40,107 bases of DNA, from positions 1 to 40,107 of the forward strand of contig CANGAC010000006.1 in assembly GCA_947451425.1 (NCBI GenBank), read 5' to 3'. The position numbers and the translations under genes are program-made. This document shows, piece by piece, positions 33,964-40,107 of this stretch. Every line of letters begins with the position of its first letter. Positions within the stretch are counted from its first letter, which is position 1. This DNA comes from Bacteriovoracaceae bacterium (GTDB lineage Bacteria; Bdellovibrionota; Bacteriovoracia; Bacteriovoracales; Bacteriovoracaceae). The notes beneath the pieces are model-generated. The model was not told the DNA's origin. It worked only from the letters and a program-made list of their open reading frames with translations, and searched no databases.

Positions 33964-34869
33964 ATGGCCACGGAATCGTTTCCCGTCTATGATCGGGAGA
34001 TGCGGGTCTTGTTATCTCCATTCCAGAATTCTTTTCTCAATCTTGCCCTGGAAGATCATTTTCTCCGGGGCGGGGCGGATCTCCCCGTGCTTTTTCTTTA
34101 CGTTAACCGGCCATGTGTTGTTCTCGGCCGTTTCCAGAATCCCTGGCTTGAAACTCAGCTTCCGTATCTCGTGGAAAAAGACATCTGGATGGTCCGCCGG
34201 CAGAGTGGTGGAGGATGCGTTTTCCATGACGAGGGGAATCTGAATTTCTCCTTCATCACACCGGATCCGATGATCAACCGGATGAAGCACGCCGAGCTTT
34301 TAAAAGATGCGTTCGCCAAAGCGGACATTCCTCTGACGATTTCTCCCCGGCATGACCTCTGGCTCGACGGCCGGAAGATTTCCGGCTCGGCCTTCAAGCA
34401 GACGAAAAACGGCTCATTCCATCACGGCACATTTCTCGTCTCCAGTGATCTCGACAAACTCGAAGAAAGTCTGAAGCACACGCTGGTTCCCACAGAATCA
34501 AAATCCATTGCTTCCGTTCGCTCGAAAGTGATTACCCTTCAGGAGAAGTTTCCGGGGACTGAAATAAATGATGTGATTGAAATCATCTGCCACCAACTGA
34601 AGACAATTCCCTTCACGCTCGACGGAACGATTCTCTCTGAACCTCAGGTTCAGGAAAATTTCCGGAGTCTTCTTTCCTGGGAATGGCTCTGGGGAGAAAC
34701 TCCGTATTTTGAATTCGGCGGACTTACTGTGCGGAAAGGAATGATCGAATCTCCCGTTTCCGGAAGATTCGATAAGATGAATGCGAAGGATTTTTTTACC
34801 GAGACTGAGCTTGGCAAATTCTTTCCGGACTTCTCACAAATGCTGGAAGACGCCCGTAGAATTTTTTAG
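33964..34869 (+). CDS. lplA: Lipoate--protein ligase A-like
   Basis: This 301-residue protein belongs to the biotin/lipoate A/B ligase family. RRQSGGGCVFHDEGNLNFSF is the hallmark lipoate-binding segment. DGRKISGSAFKQTKNGSF holds the catalytic Lys, followed by HHGTFLVSSDLDKL, typical of LplA and eukaryotic LIPT1. The family activates lipoate with ATP and attaches it to E2 and H-protein lysines in the cytoplasm. The C-terminal accessory domain (about 195-301) is shorter than in E. coli LplA (~338). The gene stands alone; its 3' end overlaps a small minus-strand gene by 4 bases. It might transfer octanoate or lipoate only between proteins. Confidence 0.88.
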   Translation: MATESFPVYDREMRVLLSPFQNSFLNLALEDHFLRGGADLPVLFLYVNRPCVVLGRFQNPWLETQLPYLVEKDIWMVRRQSGGGCVFHDEGNLNFSFITPDPMINRMKHAELLKDAFAKADIPLTISPRHDLWLDGRKISGSAFKQTKNGSFHHGTFLVSSDLDKLEESLKHTLVPTESKSIASVRSKVITLQEKFPGTEINDVIEIICHQLKTIPFTLDGTILSEPQVQENFRSLLSWEWLWGETPYFEFGGLTVRKGMIESPVSGRFDKMNAKDFFTETELGKFFPDFSQMLEDARRIF

Positions 34870-35156
34870 TTTCCGCAGAGCCAGCTGCTGTTCACGACAT
34901 CCATGACTTTCAGGTCATAGTAGAAAGTGCAAGTGCGCTCACCGTACATCTGTTCTTCATAGGTAAACTGAACTTTCACACGGCTTCCGAGTTCGCTGAC
35001 AACTTTCACTTTCGTGACCGTTGCGTTGAGTTCACCTTCACCACCGACGGCATACATCACGTCAGTTGCAGCGAGGCGGATCTCTTTCATCTGAGCAGGA
35101 GTGACAGAAGCAAAGACTGTAACGGAAAACAGGCAAAGCATGATGACAAATTTCAT
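34866..35156 (-). CDS. Small secreted protein of unknown function
   Basis: This 96-residue protein has a signal peptide (MKFVIMLCLFSVTVFA). The mature domain of ~80 residues begins with a helix (PAQMKEIRLAATDVMYAVG) and continues as beta strands (KVKVVSELGSRVKVQFTYEE). It ends with two Cys (RTCTFYYDL, SSWLCGN) that could form a disulfide. The fold reads like a small cystatin-like or single-domain periplasmic protein, but I recognise no family. It overlaps the convergent lipoate ligase gene by 4 bases. Confidence 0.7.
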   Translation of the reverse strand: MKFVIMLCLFSVTVFASVTPAQMKEIRLAATDVMYAVGGEGELNATVTKVKVVSELGSRVKVQFTYEEQMYGERTCTFYYDLKVMDVVNSSWLCGN

Positions 35157-35231
35157 AGGGCCTCCGGGGTATTTCCGGCAAACTATCGCTGACTGGAGAA
35201 TGCGTACAGAAGGTGTGTAATTATGACCGGA

Positions 35232-35507
35232 TTAGTGGGCCGCGCAGGTTGAGCAACCTGTCTTTTCGGCGGTCTGATTGACGAAATTCCAGTCACTGTA
35301 GCTTGCGTTGAGATAAAGACAGGCATCCTGAAGAGTGGTGAATTCTTTCTGGAAAATCTCAGTTTCTTCATCCTGAAGGACAGTGACGTAATATTCCAGA
35401 CGGTCTTCCGCGAGAGATTCCGGGTCAGCACCAAAGGTAATCTGAGCAAGGAAGTTCTCTTTTTCATAACGGCAAAAGGTCCAGTTATCCGTATTTACGC
35501 TCTGCAT
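35232..35507 (-). CDS. Small acidic protein with a C-terminal CxxC tail, unknown
   Basis: This is a 91-residue soluble protein without a signal peptide. It has an orderly mix of strands and helices (FLAQITFGADPESLAEDR, LEYYVTVLQDEETEIFQKEF, LQDACLYLNASYSDWNF) and ends in GCSTCAAH. The CxxC near the C-terminus plus a terminal His may bind a metal or cycle redox state. An alternative overlapping frame lower on this strand is rejected because it is basic and low in plausibility. I recognise no family. It is the divergent neighbour of rpmG. Confidence 0.6.
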   Translation of the reverse strand: MQSVNTDNWTFCRYEKENFLAQITFGADPESLAEDRLEYYVTVLQDEETEIFQKEFTTLQDACLYLNASYSDWNFVNQTAEKTGCSTCAAH

Positions 35508-35532
35508 CCGATTCCTGTCGTCAATCTATGAC

Positions 35533-35561
35533 TTGTCACATACTTAGAATTGTTCTATATT
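35533..35561 (+). promoter_or_regulatory. Promoter of rpmG
   Basis: TTGTCA (35533-35538), a 17-base spacer and TATATT (35556-35561) form a strong sigma-70-type promoter, with 5/6 matches at each hexamer. Transcription would start near 35568, giving a ~32-base leader that ends with the ribosome site AGAGGAAG before the ATG at 35600. Confidence 0.7.
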
Positions 35562-35599
35562 GGCTGCACTTTTTAGAAATGTCTACATGAGAGGAAGTT

Positions 35600-35776
35600 A
35601 TGGCTAAAGGCCCACGCGTAATCGTTACTATGGAATGTACTGAAGCTCGTAAAGAGAATGGAACACCATCTCGTTATACAACGACAAAAAACAAGAAGAC
35701 GACTCCAGAGCGTCTCGAAATGAAGAAGTATAACCCGAATCTTCGTCGTCACACGCTCCACAAAGAAATCAAGTAA
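35600..35776 (+). CDS. rpmG: 50S ribosomal protein L33
   Basis: This 58-residue protein of the large ribosomal subunit starts [16 protein letters not shown]. It continues [35 protein letters not shown], a textbook L33. It has one Cys only, so it is the zinc-free (C-minus) form. AGAGGAAG lies just upstream, and a strong promoter and terminator bracket the gene, making it monocistronic. In many bacteria rpmG follows rpmB; here the two are about 2 kb apart on opposite strands. Confidence 0.97.
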   Translation: MAKGPRVIVTMECTEARKENGTPSRYTTTKNKKTTPERLEMKKYNPNLRRHTLHKEIK

Positions 35777-35797
35777 TCTCCCTTAAGAGATCGCGAT

Positions 35798-35830
35798 AAA
35801 AAAAGAGACCCGTTTGGGTCTCTTTTTTTT
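35798..35830. terminator. Bidirectional terminator between rpmG and the DUF4340 gene
   Basis: AAAGAGACCC (35802-35811) pairs perfectly with GGGTCTCTTT (35816-35825) across a GTTT loop. T runs follow on the plus strand (35823-35831), and A residues at 35798-35804 give a T run on the minus strand. It lies 22 bases after rpmG and 5 bases beyond the convergent gene's stop at 35835. Confidence 0.95.
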
Positions 35831-35834
35831 TGTC

Positions 35835-36827
35835 TTATTTGAGTTCGCTGATTTTTGTCCCGAAGACTTTGAGCTGATCCTTATCGATCAGGACGTAGGA
35901 TTTTCGCTCTTCCCCGGCCAGAGCATACTGAGTGCCATTGAGACCCAGGCCAGGAATTCCACCTTTCACTTCACCCACAATATAAGTCCGCACACCCTGA
36001 GTTGTGATGAGTTTTAAGCTGTAAAGCGGAACGGCGGTAGCTCGGTCCATGACTTCTTTCTGTTCCGTCGTGAGATTCTCAAGGATGGATGTACTCTTCA
36101 GGGCCTCCAGGCGATCCAGGAAGCGCACGACTTTCGTCGTCTCAAGTTCCACACCCTGATCACCAAACCATTTGTCGTCTTTTTTAAGGAGCTTCAGGAG
36201 CTGTCCTGATTCCCCGTAGATCTCAAGAGACGCCAGCGACTCCGCATTGATCGCGAGGACCTTTGATTCTACGAGCTGGGCGAGGTCGTAGCTCTCCAGC
36301 TGAATTTCAATCGGATCAATCTGGTAGATCTGATTCTGAGTCGAGATGGTCATGTAGGCCGAGTTATCGATCGGGTTAATGAGTCCCATTTTGATTTCGA
36401 AGGACTTCTCTTTGGAGTTATTAAAGAGAAGTGTCAGCGTCGGGTTATCCAAAGAGTAAGAGGTGATGTTGATCGGTTCAAGCCGGTGGAAGTTCCGCAC
36501 ACGGATCACATTGAAGGCATCGATGATCTTCGTGATGACTTCAGATTTTACTCTCAATGCCTGAGGGGATGTCATCTGCCACGGGCCTTCGAGATTTCCT
36601 TCAGGGTGCGTGTTCAGAAGATCGAACTGGCCCTGCTTATTGGTGAGCTTCATGGATTTTAAATGCTGAAGATCGGCCACGGGGACCGGGTTGGCGTAAA
36701 TCTGCGCGAGATCAACTTCAGGAGTTTCCGATTCGAAGACTTCCGCAAACAATCCCAGAAAGAGCAGGATGAAAAAGAAGAAGGCAACGAGAATGGTTGA
36801 TAGCTGCGGTCTAAGGATACTTCTCAT
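35835..36827 (-). CDS. DUF4340 membrane-anchored protein
   Basis: This is a 330-residue protein with one N-terminal TM helix (STILVAFFFFILLFLGLFAEVF) and a long extracytoplasmic domain. That domain is typical of DUF4340: KLTNKQGQFDLLNTHPEGN, LRVKSEVITKIIDAFN, ESLASLEIYGESGQLLKLLKKDDKWF, and a late beta region LYSLKLITTQGVRTYIVGEVKG. The ATG at 36827, 13 bases after the previous stop, is preferred. A frame-open upstream ATG at 36944 would add a very basic 39-residue extension inside the preceding gene. DUF4340 proteins elsewhere often sit with gliding or ABC-export (Gld-type) genes. Here the partner is a PilZ-like protein, so an envelope or motility role is plausible. Confidence 0.8.
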   Translation of the reverse strand: MRSILRPQLSTILVAFFFFILLFLGLFAEVFESETPEVDLAQIYANPVPVADLQHLKSMKLTNKQGQFDLLNTHPEGNLEGPWQMTSPQALRVKSEVITKIIDAFNVIRVRNFHRLEPINITSYSLDNPTLTLLFNNSKEKSFEIKMGLINPIDNSAYMTISTQNQIYQIDPIEIQLESYDLAQLVESKVLAINAESLASLEIYGESGQLLKLLKKDDKWFGDQGVELETTKVVRFLDRLEALKSTSILENLTTEQKEVMDRATAVPLYSLKLITTQGVRTYIVGEVKGGIPGLGLNGTQYALAGEERKSYVLIDKDQLKVFGTKISELK

Positions 36828-36840
36828 GGAAAGATTATAA

Positions 36841-37641
36841 TCAGAGACCCAGGCTCTCGTCTTCAGCTTCTTTCTTCGTTTTCTTCTTCTCAATGATCGT
36901 TGGTTCGATGGATTTGAGGAAGTTTCTGAGATTTTCCCGCTCACCTTTCAGCGCATAGTTGAACTTACACTGAACGCGGTAGTCGGGCTTGGTTGAGCTG
37001 ATGATGCGCGAACGAAGGGCGTAGTAGTGGCAATAGGTCACGTCTGCCGTCATCATGAAGTTCTGCGGAATCAGAAATTCTACGACCACTGACTGACCCT
37101 GAAGGAATTTTCCCTGAGTGAAGGAAAGAAATGAGTCCATGTGGATGTCAGAAAGAAACGTAAACCCGTAGGAAATTTTTTCGAGGTCCGGGGCCTGGCG
37201 CTGATACGGACGCTCTAAGATGGGATTTGGTTTTTTGGTATCGATTCCCTGGAGATTCTGTTCAGCGATAATTTCTTCCGCTTCGTTGAACGCCTTGGGA
37301 GCAGTTTCACCTGAGGCAAGTCCGGCGAGCACTTCTTCGGTGGATTGCGTTTCTTCAGCTTCCGGAACTTTCTCATCTTCTTTCAGTGACGCCATGAGGG
37401 AGTTGAGATCATCGGAAGAAGGCTGTCCGCGAAGGGGAATGACGTTGGAGCTGTCGGTAAGAGGTGCCGCCATGTTGAGGTTGTAAAATTTCTTGATGTC
37501 TTCCACGAAGAGGGGAACACCAGCGGCTTCGCATTCCTTCATCCGGCGCTCGAGAGCGGCCTCGATTTCGTCGCGCAAAGACCAGATGCGGATGGAGATT
37601 TTCTTTACTTCAACGGGGTGGCCGGATTTGTTGTAAATCAT
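36841..37641 (-). CDS. PilZ-like domain protein
   Basis: This 266-residue protein has an N-terminal part (about 1-55) that is helical and basic. Residues ~60-150 form a low-complexity acidic linker (SLKEDEKVPEAEETQSTEEV). The C-terminal ~100 residues look like a PilZ-type beta barrel: FLSDIHMDSFLSFTQGKFL, QSVVVEFLIPQNFMMTADVT, YCHYYALRSR, DYRVQCKFNYALKGERENL. A classical RxxxR motif for c-di-GMP is not obvious, so it may be a degenerate PilZ that binds protein rather than nucleotide. The tail (EKKKTKKEAEDE) is charged. It is followed 13 bases later by the DUF4340 gene; the two are probably cotranscribed. Confidence 0.65.
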   Translation of the reverse strand: MIYNKSGHPVEVKKISIRIWSLRDEIEAALERRMKECEAAGVPLFVEDIKKFYNLNMAAPLTDSSNVIPLRGQPSSDDLNSLMASLKEDEKVPEAEETQSTEEVLAGLASGETAPKAFNEAEEIIAEQNLQGIDTKKPNPILERPYQRQAPDLEKISYGFTFLSDIHMDSFLSFTQGKFLQGQSVVVEFLIPQNFMMTADVTYCHYYALRSRIISSTKPDYRVQCKFNYALKGERENLRNFLKSIEPTIIEKKKTKKEAEDESLGL

Positions 37642-37723
37642 TCGCGATTACCTCTTGAGAAGATTGTCGCTTAGATTCAAATTTTTCGGGAGAGGGAAAG
37701 TTTTGCGAAGTGAAACGGTCAGG

Positions 37724-37750
37724 AAAAAAGAAAGCCCCCATTCGGGGGCT
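37724..37750 (-). terminator. Rho-independent terminator of rpmB
   Basis: GCCCCC (37734-37739) pairs with GGGGGC (37744-37749), closing an ATTC loop, extended by one A-T pair. On the minus strand a T-rich run (TTTCTTTTTT) follows. It lies 30 bases beyond the rpmB stop at 37780. Confidence 0.88.
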
Positions 37751-37779
37751 CGTTTTGGCTTTTTATGGCAAAAGGTTTA

Positions 37780-38001
37780 TTACCGGAAGTTTTTCCGGAG
37801 GAACTTGGAAAGTCCCATTTTATCGAGAGTTTTGATTGTCGAAGCAGCAAGCTTCAGGCGGATCGTCTGGCCTGACTCTGGATCGAAGATTTTCTTCGTC
37901 TTGAGGTTTGGCTGCTTGAATACGCGAGACTTGATGTTGGAGTGAGAAACCTTATTGTTTGACTGGCGGCTCTTGCCAGTAAGATCACATTGACGTGCCA
38001 T
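37780..38001 (-). CDS. rpmB: 50S ribosomal protein L28
   Basis: This is a 73-residue large-subunit protein, MARQCDLTGKSRQSNNKVSH followed by SNIKSRVFKQPNLKTKKIF and then a basic tail (SKFLRKNFR). The order and length fit bacterial L28. Only one early Cys remains of the zinc-binding set. It is monocistronic, with its own terminator, and divergent from transketolase. Confidence 0.97.
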   Translation of the reverse strand: MARQCDLTGKSRQSNNKVSHSNIKSRVFKQPNLKTKKIFDPESGQTIRLKLAASTIKTLDKMGLSKFLRKNFR

Positions 38002-38158
38002 CGTTATTTTCCTTAGTCAGAATTACTAATTTTAGTTCAGAAAACTTAAGTCTTTTTGAGCACCTTGGCAAGGGAGAAGTTGAAGAAAATTGTGGACTTA
38101 AAGCCTTTAAAAAGACCATACTTGAAGCCAAATTCCCTCACAGAAAGGTGGTCTCTTC

Positions 38159-40107
38159 ATGGCACTTAAACCCTTGAATATTAAACCAAAACTTCTTCCG
38201 GCGCCGACTGGTGCTCCGGTTTATTCCCTGAAAATAAAGAACTCAAAAGGCAAAGACATCGTCGTCGCTCATCCCAAGGCGACGCGTTCACTGATCGCTC
38301 TCATGGACATGGCCGCCACCAATGGCGGGGCCGCTTGTCACTGGGGAGGCCCTTCGGCCATGACGGAAACATGGACTGCGGTTCATCAACTGATGTTCCA
38401 GAATCAGGATTGGTTCAATCACTTTAATTTCGTCAACGACATCGGCCACGCCGAAAACGGTATCTATGCCCTTCGGACAGTTCTGGGTTACGGCGATCTG
38501 ACGCTTGAAACGCTGAAAGGTTTCCGCTCGATGACGTCAAAACTTACGGGCCACGGCGAGTCTCATCTTTATCCGGAAGGCGTTCTTCTATCCAACGGCC
38601 CTCTGGGATCCGCCCTTCCTCAGGCCCAAGGTTTGGCCGTTGCGGATAAAATCTCCGGAAAAAAACGCGTCACCATTGCTTCAGTTTCTGATGGAGCTGC
38701 GATGGAAGGGGAAGCCAAGGAAGCCTTCTCGGCCATTCCGGGACTCGCGATGAAAGGGAAACTGAATCCCTTCGTGATGCTTCTTTCTGATAACAACACA
38801 AAGCTTGGCGGAAGAATCGATAAAGATGCTTTCTCCATGCAGCCGACTTTTGAATCCCTCGCCGCTCAAGGCTGGGAAGTCATGAAAGTTGATAACGGCC
38901 ATGATCTGGAGAAAGTTTACCAGACGCTTGAAACTGCCATCGATCGCGTGAATGCTGATTCCACCAAACCCGTTTGCGTGTGGTTGAAAACCATTAAGGG
39001 TTACGGCGTGAAATCCACGGTGGACTCTGCTTCCGGAGGCCACGGTTTCCCTCTGAAAGCGCACGACGAAGCGATCCATTCCTTTTTAAAAGAAATCTGG
39101 GGAACGGAAAATGTTCCGGCGGAATTCACGACGTGGGCCAATGAGCTCTCAGTAAAGCCGGAAAAGAAAGCCTCTACAGGCCCGGTGAAAGATAAAATGC
39201 AGGTGGGAGTTTCGAAAGGTCTCTCTCGTGCTGCTAAAGACGGTTATCCGGTTTTCTCCATCACCTCTGATCTTCAGGGGTCAACAGGAGTGAAAGCGTT
39301 TCATTCTGAATTTCCAGATCACTTCATTGACGTCGGTGTGGCGGAATCCAATATGGTTTCCACAGCAGTCGGAATGTCCAAAGCGGGATTCATTCCTGTC
39401 GTTGATACCTTTGCGGCTTTCGGTGTAACGAAAGGAAATCTTCCCCTCATCATGGCATCTCTTTCCCAGGCGCCGGTCATGGCGGTTTTCTCGCACACTG
39501 GTTTCCAGGATGCGGCCGATGGAGCAAGCCATCAGTCACTCACATATCTCTCAGCACTTTCGAGCGTCCCTCACTTAAACGTGGTGAATGTGGCGTCGGC
39601 GAAAGAAGCTGAAGAATATATCTATGCGGCCTCGAAGAAGATCGCGACCGAAAGAGAGAAAGGAAAAGACGGAGAGTCTTACGTTTTCTTTGTGGGCCGC
39701 GAGAACTTTGCCCTCGAGCTGAAAGATGGCCTGGGTTACGAACTTCATAAAGCGCAGCGCCTGACGGATGGTCACGATGTCGCGATCGTCGCGAGTGGAT
39801 CTCTCGTCGGGAAAGCACTCAAGGCCTATACCGAACTGAAAGAGAAAGGTATCGAGGCGACCGTCATCAATCACAGTTTTGTGAACAACACAGACTTCGA
39901 AGAGATTGCTCACTGGATTGATGAGGCCGGTGGAAAAGTTGTGACAGTGGAAGATCATCAGCTTATCGGCGGCATGGGTGCCCAGCTCGTGCATCAGCTG
40001 AAGTTAATTGGTTCAGAATTCAGTGTAAAAACTCTCGCGGTGAAAGGGGAGTTCGGTCAGAGTGCGTATTCTGCTGACGAATTGTATGCTAAGCACCATG
40101 TCGACAC
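38159..40107 (+). CDS. tkt: Transketolase (3' end outside window)
   Basis: The open frame runs from the ATG at 38159 (AGGTGG 8 bases upstream) to the window edge without a stop: 649 codons, nearly full length. Transketolase moves two-carbon units between sugar phosphates in the pentose phosphate pathway, with thiamine diphosphate and Mg. The TPP region is SVSDGAAMEGEAKEAF (176-191) then LLSDNNTKLGGRI (208-220), preceded by KLTGHGESHLYPEGV. The pyrimidine domain has DVGVAESNMVSTAVGM, holding the conserved Glu. FSHTGFQDAADGASHQS and VEDHQLIGGMGAQL belong to the later domains. The length fits a single-chain enzyme rather than split N and C halves. It could be a transketolase-like variant such as DXP-synthase kin, but the motifs favour transketolase. 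Confidence 0.9.
   Translation, partial: MALKPLNIKPKLLPAPTGAPVYSLKIKNSKGKDIVVAHPKATRSLIALMDMAATNGGAACHWGGPSAMTETWTAVHQLMFQNQDWFNHFNFVNDIGHAENGIYALRTVLGYGDLTLETLKGFRSMTSKLTGHGESHLYPEGVLLSNGPLGSALPQAQGLAVADKISGKKRVTIASVSDGAAMEGEAKEAFSAIPGLAMKGKLNPFVMLLSDNNTKLGGRIDKDAFSMQPTFESLAAQGWEVMKVDNGHDLEKVYQTLETAIDRVNADSTKPVCVWLKTIKGYGVKSTVDSASGGHGFPLKAHDEAIHSFLKEIWGTENVPAEFTTWANELSVKPEKKASTGPVKDKMQVGVSKGLSRAAKDGYPVFSITSDLQGSTGVKAFHSEFPDHFIDVGVAESNMVSTAVGMSKAGFIPVVDTFAAFGVTKGNLPLIMASLSQAPVMAVFSHTGFQDAADGASHQSLTYLSALSSVPHLNVVNVASAKEAEEYIYAASKKIATEREKGKDGESYVFFVGRENFALELKDGLGYELHKAQRLTDGHDVAIVASGSLVGKALKAYTELKEKGIEATVINHSFVNNTDFEEIAHWIDEAGGKVVTVEDHQLIGGMGAQLVHQLKLIGSEFSVKTLAVKGEFGQSAYSADELYAKHHVD

Noticed and set aside
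35183-35467. Alternative 94-codon minus-strand frame near 35.2-35.5 kb
   Set aside because: It overlaps the better 91-residue frame, is very basic and Ser/Arg-rich, and lacks a plausible fold pattern.
36828-36944. N-terminal extension of the DUF4340 protein from ATG 36944
   Set aside because: It would overlap the upstream PilZ-like gene by 104 bases and add a very basic 39-residue stretch unlike a DUF4340 start; ATG 36827 lies neatly 13 bases after the previous stop.

Overview
The window is a densely packed bacterial chromosome segment of about 40 kb. No gene-free gap exceeds 160 bases, and I see no tRNA, rRNA, insertion sequence, phage or CRISPR array. Gram-negative cell biology is clear from an AmpG-type muropeptide permease, several lipoproteins and many short secreted proteins. 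The mix of secreted alpha/beta hydrolases, a giant IPT/TIG-repeat surface protein and the style of L28/L33 suggests a Bdellovibrionota member (Bacteriovorax/Peredibacter-like). That placement is inference; a 16S or marker-gene search would settle it.

Region 1 (1-7.6 kb) is mostly housekeeping: the end of ampG, an ankyrin lipoprotein, an unknown lipoprotein, a DUF2797 zinc protein followed by pepN (aminopeptidase N), a probable small membrane protein, and a conserved protein of unknown function. Region 2 (7.5-12.3 kb, minus strand) encodes envelope or exported proteins: two exported alpha/beta hydrolases, a small secreted protein, and a 661-residue DUF4105 (Lnb_N) protein that appears to carry a second papain-like cysteine hydrolase domain.

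Region 3 (12.3-17.0 kb, minus strand) is a tight four-gene operon joined by 4-base overlaps: a diacylglycerol-kinase-family lipid kinase, an extended SDR reductase, a long protein with a cyanobacterial-type acyl-ACP reductase C-terminal half, and an unknown protein. Region 4 (17.2-24.8 kb, plus strand) holds a secreted ClpP-fold protein, a 2096-residue exported protein with 23 IPT/TIG repeats, and a translationally coupled secreted partner.

Region 5 (24.8-33.5 kb, plus strand) is the most interesting part. Six contiguous genes encode a monoacylglycerol-lipase-like hydrolase, a DUF3419/BtaA-like aminocarboxypropyltransferase, a formyltransferase, a serine hydrolase fused to an OleC-like adenylating enzyme, a UbiA-family prenyltransferase with an altered second motif, and a rifampin-phosphotransferase-like PEP-synthase-family enzyme. 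Together they look like an undescribed biosynthetic pathway for a modified lipid or amphiphilic metabolite. Regions 3 and 5 may cooperate: one offers lipid phosphorylation and acyl reduction, the other aminocarboxypropyl transfer, formylation, carboxylate activation, prenyl transfer and phosphorylation.

Region 6 (33.5-40.1 kb) returns to housekeeping: ogt, an lplA-like lipoate ligase, two small hypotheticals, rpmG, a DUF4340 protein, a PilZ-like protein, rpmB, and a transketolase that runs off the right end.
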